Assembly: GCA_052146895.1 (NCBI GenBank)
Contig: JBKQLZ010000240.1
Coordinates: 1-54,859 of the forward strand
Reading direction: 5' to 3'
Source of the DNA: Palsa-601 sp052146895
GTDB lineage: Bacteria; Actinomycetota; Acidimicrobiia; Acidimicrobiales; Bog-793
DNA length: 54,859 nucleotides
Positions 16,901-24,679 of the stretch are shown piece after piece. The notes below the pieces were generated by a model. It searched no databases. It was not told the DNA's origin and worked only from the letters and a program-made list of their open reading frames with translations. The translations under genes were made by a program, and so were the position numbers. Positions within the stretch are counted from its first letter, which is position 1. Each line of letters opens with the position of its first letter.

Positions 16901-18102
16901 TGAGCGGCTGAGTACGCCAGCTCCATCTGGGCGACGTCCCGAACAAGGTTGCCAAGCGCCAGGTTGACGTCCTCCACGTGGAAGCCCCAGTCCGGCCCGA
17001 GAGTCTCGGAGATCGCCGGCCGTACGTCGGAGGGCGAGGCCGGCAGGACGTTCAGCCACGTCGCTCCTCCGGCGCTTTCGCACTTGGCACGGTAACGCCC
17101 GGGGTACTCGACCCAGCCGGTATCCACACCAGGAGTCGGGGACGTCGCGGTCAGGAAGTACGGGTCGAGATCGGCAGCACCCCCCGACAGCGCCGCCGGG
17201 TTGACGCACACGACTTGCAACCCGGCCCTCGCCGTCTCGCCCCACTGCAGGCTCACGCCCTGGCCGGGCCGGCCGAACAAGGACGTCGCCGGCGGCTCCG
17301 AAGGGAACGACGAGTAGGCGATGACGCAGCCGTACTCGTGGTTCGACGAACAAGCCGGGATGTGCTGGAAGGAGCCTCCGACCAGCTTGCCGACCGGGAC
17401 GTCGACGTTCCCCCCGAGGATGATGGCCCCGATGAGGCGCCCCCGGAGCGCCGCGCTGTTGTCCACCTGTGATCTGAGCAGCTGGATCAGGATCGCCGCT
17501 CCCTGCGAGTGACCGATGAAGACGATCGGGCGCCCGTCGTTGTAGTGCGCCAGGTAGTCGTCCCATCCGCGCACGAGGCTCGCGTAGGCGATCGCGGCTG
17601 CCGGCTTGTCGGCGCCGAGGCCAAGGGCGAGCGAGCTCACGGTCCGCTGCCGGTACATCGGCGCCCACACGTTGCAGACAGAGGAGAAACGCGACGCCTG
17701 CACCACCGCCGCGACGAGCTCCTTCTTCTGGATGCGCAGGTTGGCGTTGTCACGGGGTTGCGTGCTCACCGTCGGATACACATAGAAGCAGTCGACCGGC
17801 TTCGCCCCGCCCGCGCTCGCTGTGGTCACCGTCTTTGCTCCCGATGCCGAGACCGCGGTCGAGGTCGGGTTGTAGAGGCACGGATCGGTGCCGGCTTGGA
17901 GGCCGGGGCGGCAGAGCCACACGGTCCCGGCCGCATCTGTCCGGGGGCCCAAACCGGTGGGCGGTGCCGAGCCAGGTCCCGATGTCGTGGTCGAAGAGCT
18001 CGACGTCGTGGTGCCGACCGACGCGTGATTTGCGCACGCGGCGAACGTCAACGCAGCCGCGAGGCAGACGGCCGCTGGAGCAATGCGTCGGCGCATCCTC
18101 AC
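16897..18102 (-). CDS. DUF3089 alpha/beta-hydrolase lipoprotein
   Basis: 401-residue predicted surface lipoprotein with the alpha/beta-hydrolase fold of the DUF3089 family (esterase/lysophospholipase-like; substrate unknown). The signal peptide ends in the lipobox LTFAAC, followed by a Thr/Ser-rich linker. The nucleophile elbow is GHSQGA. The DCFYVYPTVS block before it is typical of DUF3089. GTG at 18102 overlaps the stop of the upstream SDR gene as GTGA, suggesting coupling; ATG at 18096 is an alternative. The 3' end overlaps the M20 gene tail to tail. Confidence 0.85.
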   Translation of the reverse strand: MRMRRRIAPAAVCLAAALTFAACANHASVGTTTSSSSTTTSGPGSAPPTGLGPRTDAAGTVWLCRPGLQAGTDPCLYNPTSTAVSASGAKTVTTASAGGAKPVDCFYVYPTVSTQPRDNANLRIQKKELVAAVVQASRFSSVCNVWAPMYRQRTVSSLALGLGADKPAAAIAYASLVRGWDDYLAHYNDGRPIVFIGHSQGAAILIQLLRSQVDNSAALRGRLIGAIILGGNVDVPVGKLVGGSFQHIPACSSNHEYGCVIAYSSFPSEPPATSLFGRPGQGVSLQWGETARAGLQVVCVNPAALSGGAADLDPYFLTATSPTPGVDTGWVEYPGRYRAKCESAGGATWLNVLPASPSDVRPAISETLGPDWGFHVEDVNLALGNLVRDVAQMELAYSAAH

Positions 18103-18989
18103 AGGCCCTCCAGCATCTCCTTCACGAGCTCCTCGAGCGGTGGCAGTCCCGGCACCTCGCGGAAGAGGACCGGGTTGAGCCCTTCCGCGATGTCCTGCCA
18201 ACGACTGACGGCGAGCTCGACGAAGTCCGGGTGCGGGAAGACCCAGAAGCGATCGGCCCTGACAGCATCGAACACGAGATCCGCCACCGCGGCAGGCGTC
18301 GTGCCCTCGTCGACCGCCCGGCGCACGTACTTCGCCACCACTTCGCTGCCCGGCACTGCTTCTGGCTGCTCACCGAGCTCGCTCGGCCAGTTGCGACCGG
18401 AGTCCATGATCCCGGTGCGGACCCAACCCGGGCAGAGCACGCTCACCCCGACGTTCCAGCCGCTCTGCTGGGAAGTCCGGTAGAGGTCCTCGGTGATGGC
18501 GACGACACCGTGCTTGCTCGCGTCGTACGAGGCCGAGAAGCCGGGGAGCAGGCCGGCGATCGAGGCGGTGTTGACGATGTAGCCACCACCTTGCTCGATC
18601 ATCGTGGGGAGGAACGCGCGCACCCCGTGCACCACGCCCCAGAAGTTGACGCCCATCACCCAGTTCCAGGCCGACATCGGCCCTGTCCAGTGATCGGCCG
18701 AGCTCTGGACACCGGCGTTGTTGCATACGACATGGATCGCGGAGAATCGGTCCTTCGCGCGAGAGGCAAGCTCGTTCACCGAGCTCTCGTTGCTCACATC
18801 ACAGACAACCTCGAGCGTCTCGATCCCGTGCTCTGTCTTCAGCTCCGCCGCGGCCAAGGCCAGCCCGCCGGCGTCCACGTCCGCCAACACGACGTTGCAG
18901 CCGGCAGCGGCGAACCGACCAGCAAGTCCGCGACCTATGCCACTGGCAGCCCCGGTGACAACAGCGACGTTTCCCTTCATTAGCTCCAT
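18099..18989 (-). CDS. Short-chain dehydrogenase/reductase
   Basis: 296-residue NAD(P)-dependent SDR of unknown substrate. It has the cofactor motif TGAASGIG near residues 13-20, NNAG, the catalytic Ser in NTASIAG, YDASK as the YxxxK pair, and CPGWVRTG. The extra 60 C-terminal residues resemble SDRs found beside lipid and steroid genes. ATG 18989 has a GGGAG ribosome site about 8 bases upstream and is preferred to the internal ATG at 18980. It is coupled by GTGA overlap to the DUF3089 lipoprotein and divergent from the nucleotidyltransferase. Confidence 0.92.
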   Translation of the reverse strand: MELMKGNVAVVTGAASGIGRGLAGRFAAAGCNVVLADVDAGGLALAAAELKTEHGIETLEVVCDVSNESSVNELASRAKDRFSAIHVVCNNAGVQSSADHWTGPMSAWNWVMGVNFWGVVHGVRAFLPTMIEQGGGYIVNTASIAGLLPGFSASYDASKHGVVAITEDLYRTSQQSGWNVGVSVLCPGWVRTGIMDSGRNWPSELGEQPEAVPGSEVVAKYVRRAVDEGTTPAAVADLVFDAVRADRFWVFPHPDFVELAVSRWQDIAEGLNPVLFREVPGLPPLEELVKEMLEGL

Positions 18990-19078
18990 GAGCTGGCTCC
19001 CGTGTTTGGACAGACCGGTCAGGCAACAATATGCGCCACACGTCGCACATCGCCGGTGGGACACGCGACGATTGAGCA

Positions 19079-19819
19079 GTGCAAGACGATGAGTTCAACT
19101 CCTTCGTCGCGAGCGAGCTCGCCGGCCTCGCCGGCGTGAGCGCTGTCGCGCTCGGGGGCTCGCGGGCGCGGGGGACCGAGCACGACACGAGCGACTGGGA
19201 TTACGCCGTTTACTACAGGCGGGGCTTTGACCCCGGGGTTCTGCGGGCGAAGGGCTTCGAGGGGACGGTCTTCGAGATCGGAGGCTGGGGCGGTGGTGTC
19301 ATGAACGGCGGTGCGTGGCTGACGGTCGAGGGGCGGCGAGTAGACGTCCATTACAGGGATCTCGGCGAGGTGGAGCACTGGTGCTCCGAGGCGCAAGCGG
19401 GACGCTTCAAGAAGGAGCTGCTGCTGTTCTACGCCGCAGGGATCCCGACCTACGTCGTGATGGCAGAGCTCGCTACGAACATCGTCCTCGCCGGCGTCCT
19501 CCCGCGGCCGGCGTACCCCGAGGCACTCGCGCTCGAAGCCGCCAGGCGTTGGCGAGCGGATGCCGTCGCAAGCCTTGCTTACGCGCAAGCAGCTCTGCAC
19601 AACCGCGGGGATCGCCTCGTCTCTGTCGCCAACGCCTCGCGTGCGCTGATCGAGGAGGCCCACTGCCGGCTGGCTGAGCGGAAGGTGTGGGTGCTGAACG
19701 AGAAAGGGATGATCGAGACGGCGGGGTTGACCGACCAAGCCGACGTCCTGTGCGGCGCGTCCAACAGCGACGAGTTGTCCGAGGCCCTGGCTGCGATCAC
19801 GCGCTCGCTCTTCGGGTAG
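19079..19819 (+). CDS. MNT-type nucleotidyltransferase
   Basis: 246-residue protein with an N-terminal polymerase-beta-type nucleotidyltransferase domain. GGSRARG at 26-32 is followed by SDWDYAVY with metal Asp39 and Asp41, and Asp89 in GRRVDVHY may be the third carboxylate. The C-terminal half is helical, as in kanamycin nucleotidyltransferase-like proteins. It may transfer AMP to a small molecule or protein. There is no adjacent HEPN gene, so a toxin-antitoxin role is not supported. The start is GTG at 19079; no clear ribosome site is visible. Confidence 0.8.
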   Translation: MQDDEFNSFVASELAGLAGVSAVALGGSRARGTEHDTSDWDYAVYYRRGFDPGVLRAKGFEGTVFEIGGWGGGVMNGGAWLTVEGRRVDVHYRDLGEVEHWCSEAQAGRFKKELLLFYAAGIPTYVVMAELATNIVLAGVLPRPAYPEALALEAARRWRADAVASLAYAQAALHNRGDRLVSVANASRALIEEAHCRLAERKVWVLNEKGMIETAGLTDQADVLCGASNSDELSEALAAITRSLFG

Positions 19820-19839
19820 CAAGCTGCCGAGGTGAGCTG

Positions 19840-20724
19840 TCAGGACCGAGCGAGGTGACCTTCGACTGCGTCCCGCCACTCGGCGGCATGGGTCAACTGA
19901 GGAGAGTGGTAGCCGCCGTCGATGATTACGAGCGCGCTCCCGGCGATCCCTCCCGCCAGATCCGGGGCCTGATCGACCAGAGGATGGTCCTCGGAGCCGA
20001 CGAGCACCGTTACCGGGCGGTCGATCTCCCCCAGCCGGCCACGAAGTGAGCGGGACCCGAGGTTGGACAACTCGCGCCCGAGCCCCTGGAGGGCGTAGGG
20101 ATCGAAGGCGGCTGACAATTCCGCTTTGCGCTCGCGCCAGTCGAGCGGCGTCGTCGCGTCGATGAGGTCGTCCTCCGGTCCCCGCATGAGCGCCATGTCA
20201 GGCAGGCCGCTGGCGGGGTCGTACGTTGCCAGGAAAGAGCGGAACATCGCTCCCATTGGCGAGTCGGGCTGTGCGAAGCCACCAGCGCTCGTGTCCATCA
20301 GGATGAGCGAGTGGACGAGCTCGGGGTGTTCGAGAGTGAGCTCGAGGGCAACCCGGCCGCCCATCGAGTGGCCGAGGAGGTCGACGGGTTGTCCGACGGC
20401 TTCTTCTAGCCAGGCGACCATGTCCCCCGTCAGGGCCTCGAGCGAGTACGTGTCGGCGCTGCCCGTCTTCGTCGAGCGACCGTGGCCACGGTGGTCGAGT
20501 GCCAAGACGGTCCGCTGATCGGCTAAGGCCGGGATATGCAGCGAGAAGTCGTGGGCCGAGCCGGAGAAACCGTGGCAGAGCACGAATGGTGTCCCGTCTG
20601 AATCTCCGAACCGATCCCATGCGAGCTCGACCCCGTTGACGTCAAGCCGCCGAGTGAGCTCCGCCGAAGGCCAGTCGCCGGCGGCCTGTTCAGTGGAAGC
20701 GGGCTCGGAAGCTGACTCGGGCAC
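19840..20724 (-). CDS. Alpha/beta-fold hydrolase
   Basis: 294-residue soluble hydrolase. After a 35-residue Ser/Glu/Ala-rich leader come the oxyanion motif CHGFSGS, DHRGHGRS, the nucleophile elbow GHSMGG, the acid region LVGSEDHPLVD and the catalytic His in GGYHSPQ. It could act on an ester, lactone or thioester. GTG at 20724 lies 8 bases after the TetR stop on the same strand, so it is probably co-transcribed with the regulator, divergent from the acyl-CoA dehydrogenase operon. A role in the same pathway, for example lactone opening, is only a guess. Confidence 0.85.
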   Translation of the reverse strand: MPESASEPASTEQAAGDWPSAELTRRLDVNGVELAWDRFGDSDGTPFVLCHGFSGSAHDFSLHIPALADQRTVLALDHRGHGRSTKTGSADTYSLEALTGDMVAWLEEAVGQPVDLLGHSMGGRVALELTLEHPELVHSLILMDTSAGGFAQPDSPMGAMFRSFLATYDPASGLPDMALMRGPEDDLIDATTPLDWRERKAELSAAFDPYALQGLGRELSNLGSRSLRGRLGEIDRPVTVLVGSEDHPLVDQAPDLAGGIAGSALVIIDGGYHSPQLTHAAEWRDAVEGHLARS

Positions 20725-20732
20725 GGCAATGT

Positions 20733-21440
20733 TTACCCCAAGGCGCCTGCCGGCGCACCAGCTGATCGCGGGGTGACGGCTCGAGGGCTCGCCACCTCCG
20801 CGCGGCGGCGATCGCGGTCGGCGGCGAGCTTGGCAGTCTGCGGAGAGACCGGTGCGCGTAGGAGCGCCACGACGAGGTCGACTAGCTGGCTCACGAAGAG
20901 CCGGTCGTCGCGATGCGGTGCCGACTCGGCTCGCCGACCGAGCTCGACCGCGGCGAACCGGATCGCCGTGAAACGTCGGTGGAGCCGGCTCGCGTCCTGC
21001 TCGAGGAAGGGCTCGACCAACGCCCGCCAGCGGTAGATCGAGCTCGAGGCGTCGGGCGGCTCGGGCTCGGCCCACATCGGTCGGCTGATCAGTTCGGCGC
21101 TGATCTGGAGGTACTCAGGGCCACCGTCGGGGTCGGCCAGCTGCGCGGCCAAGGGCAGGACGAGCGCCTCGCTGAGATCACGCAGGTCGCTCCCGGCGCG
21201 CGCCTCGTACGCGTCGAGCAGCTGGTGGCGGAGGCGCTCCACCTCGGGAAAGTGCTTGCGGAGAACGGCGCGGACTATGCCGTCGCGATCGGCGAAGTGG
21301 TACTGGAGCGCAACCGCGTTGCGAGCTCCCGACGCGCGGCTGATCTCCCGCAAGCTCACGCGGTCGATACCGTTGGCTGCGAAAAGTCGTTCAGCCGCTG
21401 ACACGAGGGCGGCTCTCGTCGGTTCCGCGTCGCGGGCCAC
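20733..21440 (-). CDS. TetR-family transcriptional regulator
   Basis: 235-residue regulator. The N-terminal helix-turn-helix is clear: AALVSAAERLFAANGIDRVSLREIS, then ALQYHFADRDGIVRAVLRKHF. The C-terminal ligand domain is variable, with an Arg/Pro-rich tail. GTG at 21440 has a perfect AAGGAGG ribosome site. It is divergent from the acyl-CoA dehydrogenase-SDR-kinase operon across a 79-base gap with two small inverted repeats, so it probably represses that operon and itself, with an acyl-CoA or related metabolite as inducer (inference). Confidence 0.93.
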   Translation of the reverse strand: MARDAEPTRAALVSAAERLFAANGIDRVSLREISRASGARNAVALQYHFADRDGIVRAVLRKHFPEVERLRHQLLDAYEARAGSDLRDLSEALVLPLAAQLADPDGGPEYLQISAELISRPMWAEPEPPDASSSIYRWRALVEPFLEQDASRLHRRFTAIRFAAVELGRRAESAPHRDDRLFVSQLVDLVVALLRAPVSPQTAKLAADRDRRRAEVASPRAVTPRSAGAPAGALG

Positions 21441-21477
21441 TGGACTGCCTCCTTCGTGGGGAGCTACGGTGAGCGTA

Positions 21478-21498
21478 CATCATTTGATGCAAGAGCAT
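21478..21498. promoter_or_regulatory. Candidate TetR operator
   Basis: Two overlapping inverted repeats lie in the divergent gap: CATCA-TT-TGATG at 21478-21489 and ATGC-AAGA-GCAT at 21487-21498. They are 22 bases before the ATG at 21520 and about 38 bases from the regulator start, a suitable place for autoregulation and operon control. No binding data. Confidence 0.4.
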
Positions 21499-21519
21499 TA
21501 GATCACTGGGAGGTGTCAG

Positions 21520-22797
21520 ATGGCTTGGGATTTCTCCACGGAGCCGGAATTCCAAGAGCAGCTCGACTGGGTCGAGCAGTTCTGCCGGGAGGAGATCGAG
21601 CCCCTCGAGCTCGTCTTCCCGTTCGCTGTCTACATGCGCGATCCGAAGATGAAGGCCCTCGTCGACCCGCTCAAGGCCCAGGTCAAAGCGAAAGGCCTTT
21701 GGGCGATCTTTCTCGACAAAGAGCTCGGCGGGCCAGGTCTCGGGCAGCTCAAGCTGGCACTCGTCAACGAGATACTCGGGCGCTACTCGATGGCTCCGGC
21801 GATCTTCGGCTGCCAGGCCCCCGACACCGGGAACATGGAGATCCTGGCCGCCTACGGGACCGAGGAGCAGAAGGAGCGCTGGCTCTACCCCTTGATGAAC
21901 CAGGAGATCTTCTCGGCGTACTCCATGACAGAGCCGCAGGGAGGGTCCGACCCCAACCTGTTCAAGACGACTGCCGTGCGCGACGGCGACCAGTGGGTCA
22001 TCAACGGCGAGAAGTGGTTCACGAGCAACGGCCGCAACGCCGACATCGTCGTCGTGATGTGCACCAACGGCATGTTCATCGTCCCGCGGGAGACGCCCGG
22101 TGTCGAGGTGCTCCCGTTCCCGAACACGCACAACCACATCCGCTACACCGAGGTGCGCGTGCCCCTGGATCACCTGCTCGGACCGGAGGACGGAGCAAAG
22201 GTCCTCGCGCAGCGCCGGCTCGGCGGCGGGCGCATCCATCACGCCATGCGTGCGATCGCTCAGTGCAAGAGGGCTTACGACATGATGTGCGAGCGAGCGC
22301 TCAGCCGGGAGTCGCACGGCAAGGTCATCGCCGAGCACCAGATGGTGCAAGGCGCCATCGCCGACTCCTACGCCGAGATCAACATGCTCCGGCTGCTTGT
22401 GCTCTGGACCGCCTGGACGATCGACAACTCGAGCACTCAGGAGTCAAGGACCCAGATCGCCGCGTGCAAGTACACCGCCGCCAAGGTGCTGAAGGACGTC
22501 GCGTATCGCGCGATTCACATCTACGGCTCCCTCGGCATGACGGACCTCACTCCGCTACATGCCATGTGGTCCGGTTCTCCCGCGATGAGCGTGATGGACG
22601 GCGTCGACGAAGTCCACAAGGTCACTGTCGCCCGCAACGTGCTGAAGGACTACCGGCCGCACGAAGGGCTCTGGCCGACCGAGTACTTCCCGGCCAAGCG
22701 AGAGGAAGCTCGGAAGAAGTTCGCCGACGCGTTCGCCAGCGACCCTGACCTCGTCAAGTACGCGGACTTCATGGCGCGCCGCGCCGGCGGGCACTAG
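21520..22797 (+). CDS. Acyl-CoA dehydrogenase, ACAD10/11 (LvaC)-like
   Basis: 425-residue flavoenzyme. It has the ACAD domains with YSMTEPQGGSDP and the FAD loop INGEKWFTSNG. Two features point to the ACAD10/11 branch rather than beta-oxidation enzymes: the C-terminal DGVDEVH at 360-366, and Asp342 in YGSLGMTDLTPL where classical enzymes have the catalytic Glu. ACAD10/11 and bacterial LvaC act on 4-phosphorylated acyl-CoA, eliminating phosphate to give enoyl-CoA. The start ATG has GGGAGG 6 bases upstream. It is first in an operon with an SDR and an APH kinase, the same partners as in levulinate degradation. Confidence 0.88.
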   Translation: MAWDFSTEPEFQEQLDWVEQFCREEIEPLELVFPFAVYMRDPKMKALVDPLKAQVKAKGLWAIFLDKELGGPGLGQLKLALVNEILGRYSMAPAIFGCQAPDTGNMEILAAYGTEEQKERWLYPLMNQEIFSAYSMTEPQGGSDPNLFKTTAVRDGDQWVINGEKWFTSNGRNADIVVVMCTNGMFIVPRETPGVEVLPFPNTHNHIRYTEVRVPLDHLLGPEDGAKVLAQRRLGGGRIHHAMRAIAQCKRAYDMMCERALSRESHGKVIAEHQMVQGAIADSYAEINMLRLLVLWTAWTIDNSSTQESRTQIAACKYTAAKVLKDVAYRAIHIYGSLGMTDLTPLHAMWSGSPAMSVMDGVDEVHKVTVARNVLKDYRPHEGLWPTEYFPAKREEARKKFADAFASDPDLVKYADFMARRAGGH

Positions 22798-22811
22798 GAG
22801 CCAGGGCTTTC

Positions 22812-23621
22812 ATGGACGTCAAGAATCGAGTTGTCGTAGTGACGGGAGGCGCGAGCGGGATCGGTCGCGCTCTTTGCCATGCGTTCGCCGAACGAGGCGC
22901 GGGCGGCATCGTGGTGGCCGACCTGGACGGGGCTGGGGCCGAGCTTGTCGCTGCAGAGTTGAGTGCGGAAGGATCGCCCTCCCTGGCAGTGAGAACCGAC
23001 GTCGCGGTAGAGGAGGACGTCATCGCGCTCGTGCTGGCCGCGGAGCAAGCATTCGGCCCGGTCGAGGTCTTCTGCGCAAACGCCGGCATCATCGCCCTCG
23101 GCGGCGTCGAGGTGCCCGACGAGACGTGGGACCGCATCTGGGCCGTGAACGTGATGAGCCACATCTACTCGGCACGGGCCGTGCTCCCAGGCATGCTCGA
23201 GCGCAAGGAGGGCTACCTCGTTCACACCGCATCCGCCGCCGGCCTGCTCACCCAGCTCGGCTCTGCGCCGTACAGCGTGACCAAGCACGCGGCCGTCGCA
23301 TTGGCAGAGTGGCTCTCGATCACCCACGGCGATGCGGGGGTGCGCGTCTCGTGCCTCTGCCCGCAGGGCGTCTGGACGAACATGACGGGAGCGGCCGCCC
23401 GCGACCACGGCGAGGTGACCGCTTCAACCGCAGGGCGGGACGGGATGCTGGAACCCGAGGTCGTTGCAGACGCAGTGCTCGACGCGATCGCCGAGGAACG
23501 CTTCCTCGTCCTCCCCCACCCCGAGGTGGCCACGTACGAGCTGCGGCGAGCGGGAGACCGGGAACGGTGGCTCCGCGGGATGCGAAAGGTCCAGTCGCAG
23601 ATCTCGGGCTACATCCCGTGA
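22812..23621 (+). CDS. Short-chain dehydrogenase/reductase (LvaD-like by context)
   Basis: 269-residue classical SDR: TGGASGIG at 11-18, CANAG, the catalytic Ser in TASAAG, Tyr154/Lys158 in YSVTK and CPQGVWT. In the levulinate pathway an SDR reduces the 4-oxoacyl-CoA to 4-hydroxyacyl-CoA; sitting between an ACAD10/11-like enzyme and a kinase, this one may do the same (inference from context). It begins 14 bases after the dehydrogenase, with AGGAG just upstream, and its stop overlaps the kinase start as GTGA. Confidence 0.9.
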   Translation: MDVKNRVVVVTGGASGIGRALCHAFAERGAGGIVVADLDGAGAELVAAELSAEGSPSLAVRTDVAVEEDVIALVLAAEQAFGPVEVFCANAGIIALGGVEVPDETWDRIWAVNVMSHIYSARAVLPGMLERKEGYLVHTASAAGLLTQLGSAPYSVTKHAAVALAEWLSITHGDAGVRVSCLCPQGVWTNMTGAAARDHGEVTASTAGRDGMLEPEVVADAVLDAIAEERFLVLPHPEVATYELRRAGDRERWLRGMRKVQSQISGYIP

Positions 23622-24679
23622 CCGAAGCTGTGCCCGAAGGGATCGACGTTCCCCGGGTGGCGGAGTGGCTGGTGCGGGAGATAGATGGGGTTGTGGGGCC
23701 GTTCAGTTTCGATCTGATTGCCGGCGGGCACTCGAATCTGACGTTCTCGGTGACCGATGCGGCGGGCAGGCGGATCGTTCTGAGGCGTCCGCCGATCAGC
23801 CACGTGCTCTCGACCGCGCACGACATGGGACGCGAGCACCGCATCATCTCAGCCCTTCGGAGCACGGCGGTGCCGGTGGCTGAGGCGCTCGGGTTCTGCG
23901 GGGACGCCTCGGTCAACGGCGCCCCCTTTTACGTCATGGACTTCGTCGAAGGCCACATCCTGCGCGACAGCCGGTCGACCGAGCTGATCCTCACCGAGGA
24001 ACTGAGGCGTGCGACCGGTGACGATCTCGTCGACGTGCTCGTGGCCATCCATGAAGTCGACGTCGACGAGGTGGGACTCGGTGATCTCGGAAGGCGCGAG
24101 GCATATGTCGAGCGCCAACTCAAGCGATGGAACGGCCAGTTCCAGAAGTCACAAGCCCAAGAGCTCGAAGGAGGCTTCGGGAGACCGGCCCCGCTCGTGA
24201 GCGAGGTGTACGACACCCTCGTCGAGCGCATGCCCCCGCAACGGGCGAGTGCGATAGTGCACGGTGACTACCGGCTCGACAACACGATGATCGGAGACGA
24301 CGGCCGAGTCCGGGCGGTCCTCGACTGGGAGCTCTGCACGCTCGGGGAGCCCTTGGCGGATCTCGGCACGCTTCACATGTACTGGTCGGATCGCGCCGAT
24401 AGCGCAGATCTACCTGTCCTCCCTACTACCGCGCTACCGGGTTTCTCGACCCGCGAGGAGCTGGTGGAGCGCTACGGGTCTCGGTCGGGCCGCGATGTCT
24501 CAGATCTTCCCTACTATGTGGCGTTCGCACACTGGCGACTGGCCTGCATCATCGAGGGCGTCTATGTGAGGTACGCCGCCGGTGCGATGGGGGGCGATGT
24601 GGTGGCGGCGGACGGCTTTGCCGAGATGGTGATCCACCAGGCCGAGCTCGCCCGCCGAGCGCTCGCGGCGCTCAGTTGA
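23618..24679 (+). CDS. APH/aminoglycoside-kinase-fold phosphotransferase, ACAD10/LvaA-like
   Basis: 353-residue kinase-fold protein. It shows GGHSNLTFSVTDAAG near the start, RRPP, the catalytic loop HGDYRLDN (His215, Asp217, Asn222) and the metal motif LDWELCTLGEP. This subgroup is found fused to the dehydrogenase in animal ACAD10/11 and as LvaA in levulinate degradation, where it phosphorylates the 4-hydroxyl of acyl-CoA. It is not expected to be an antibiotic-resistance kinase. GTG at 23618 overlaps the SDR stop (GTGA), and its own stop overlaps the next gene as TTGA. No LvaB-like small partner is visible. Confidence 0.88.
   Translation: MTEAVPEGIDVPRVAEWLVREIDGVVGPFSFDLIAGGHSNLTFSVTDAAGRRIVLRRPPISHVLSTAHDMGREHRIISALRSTAVPVAEALGFCGDASVNGAPFYVMDFVEGHILRDSRSTELILTEELRRATGDDLVDVLVAIHEVDVDEVGLGDLGRREAYVERQLKRWNGQFQKSQAQELEGGFGRPAPLVSEVYDTLVERMPPQRASAIVHGDYRLDNTMIGDDGRVRAVLDWELCTLGEPLADLGTLHMYWSDRADSADLPVLPTTALPGFSTREELVERYGSRSGRDVSDLPYYVAFAHWRLACIIEGVYVRYAAGAMGGDVVAADGFAEMVIHQAELARRALAALS

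Noticed and set aside
19079..19819. Toxin-antitoxin MNT gene
   Set aside because: The nucleotidyltransferase motif is present, but no HEPN partner gene is next to it and its 246 residues are longer than typical MNT antitoxins.
23618..24679. Aminoglycoside resistance kinase
   Set aside because: The fold is shared, but sequence motifs and its operon with ACAD and SDR fit the ACAD10/LvaA subgroup.
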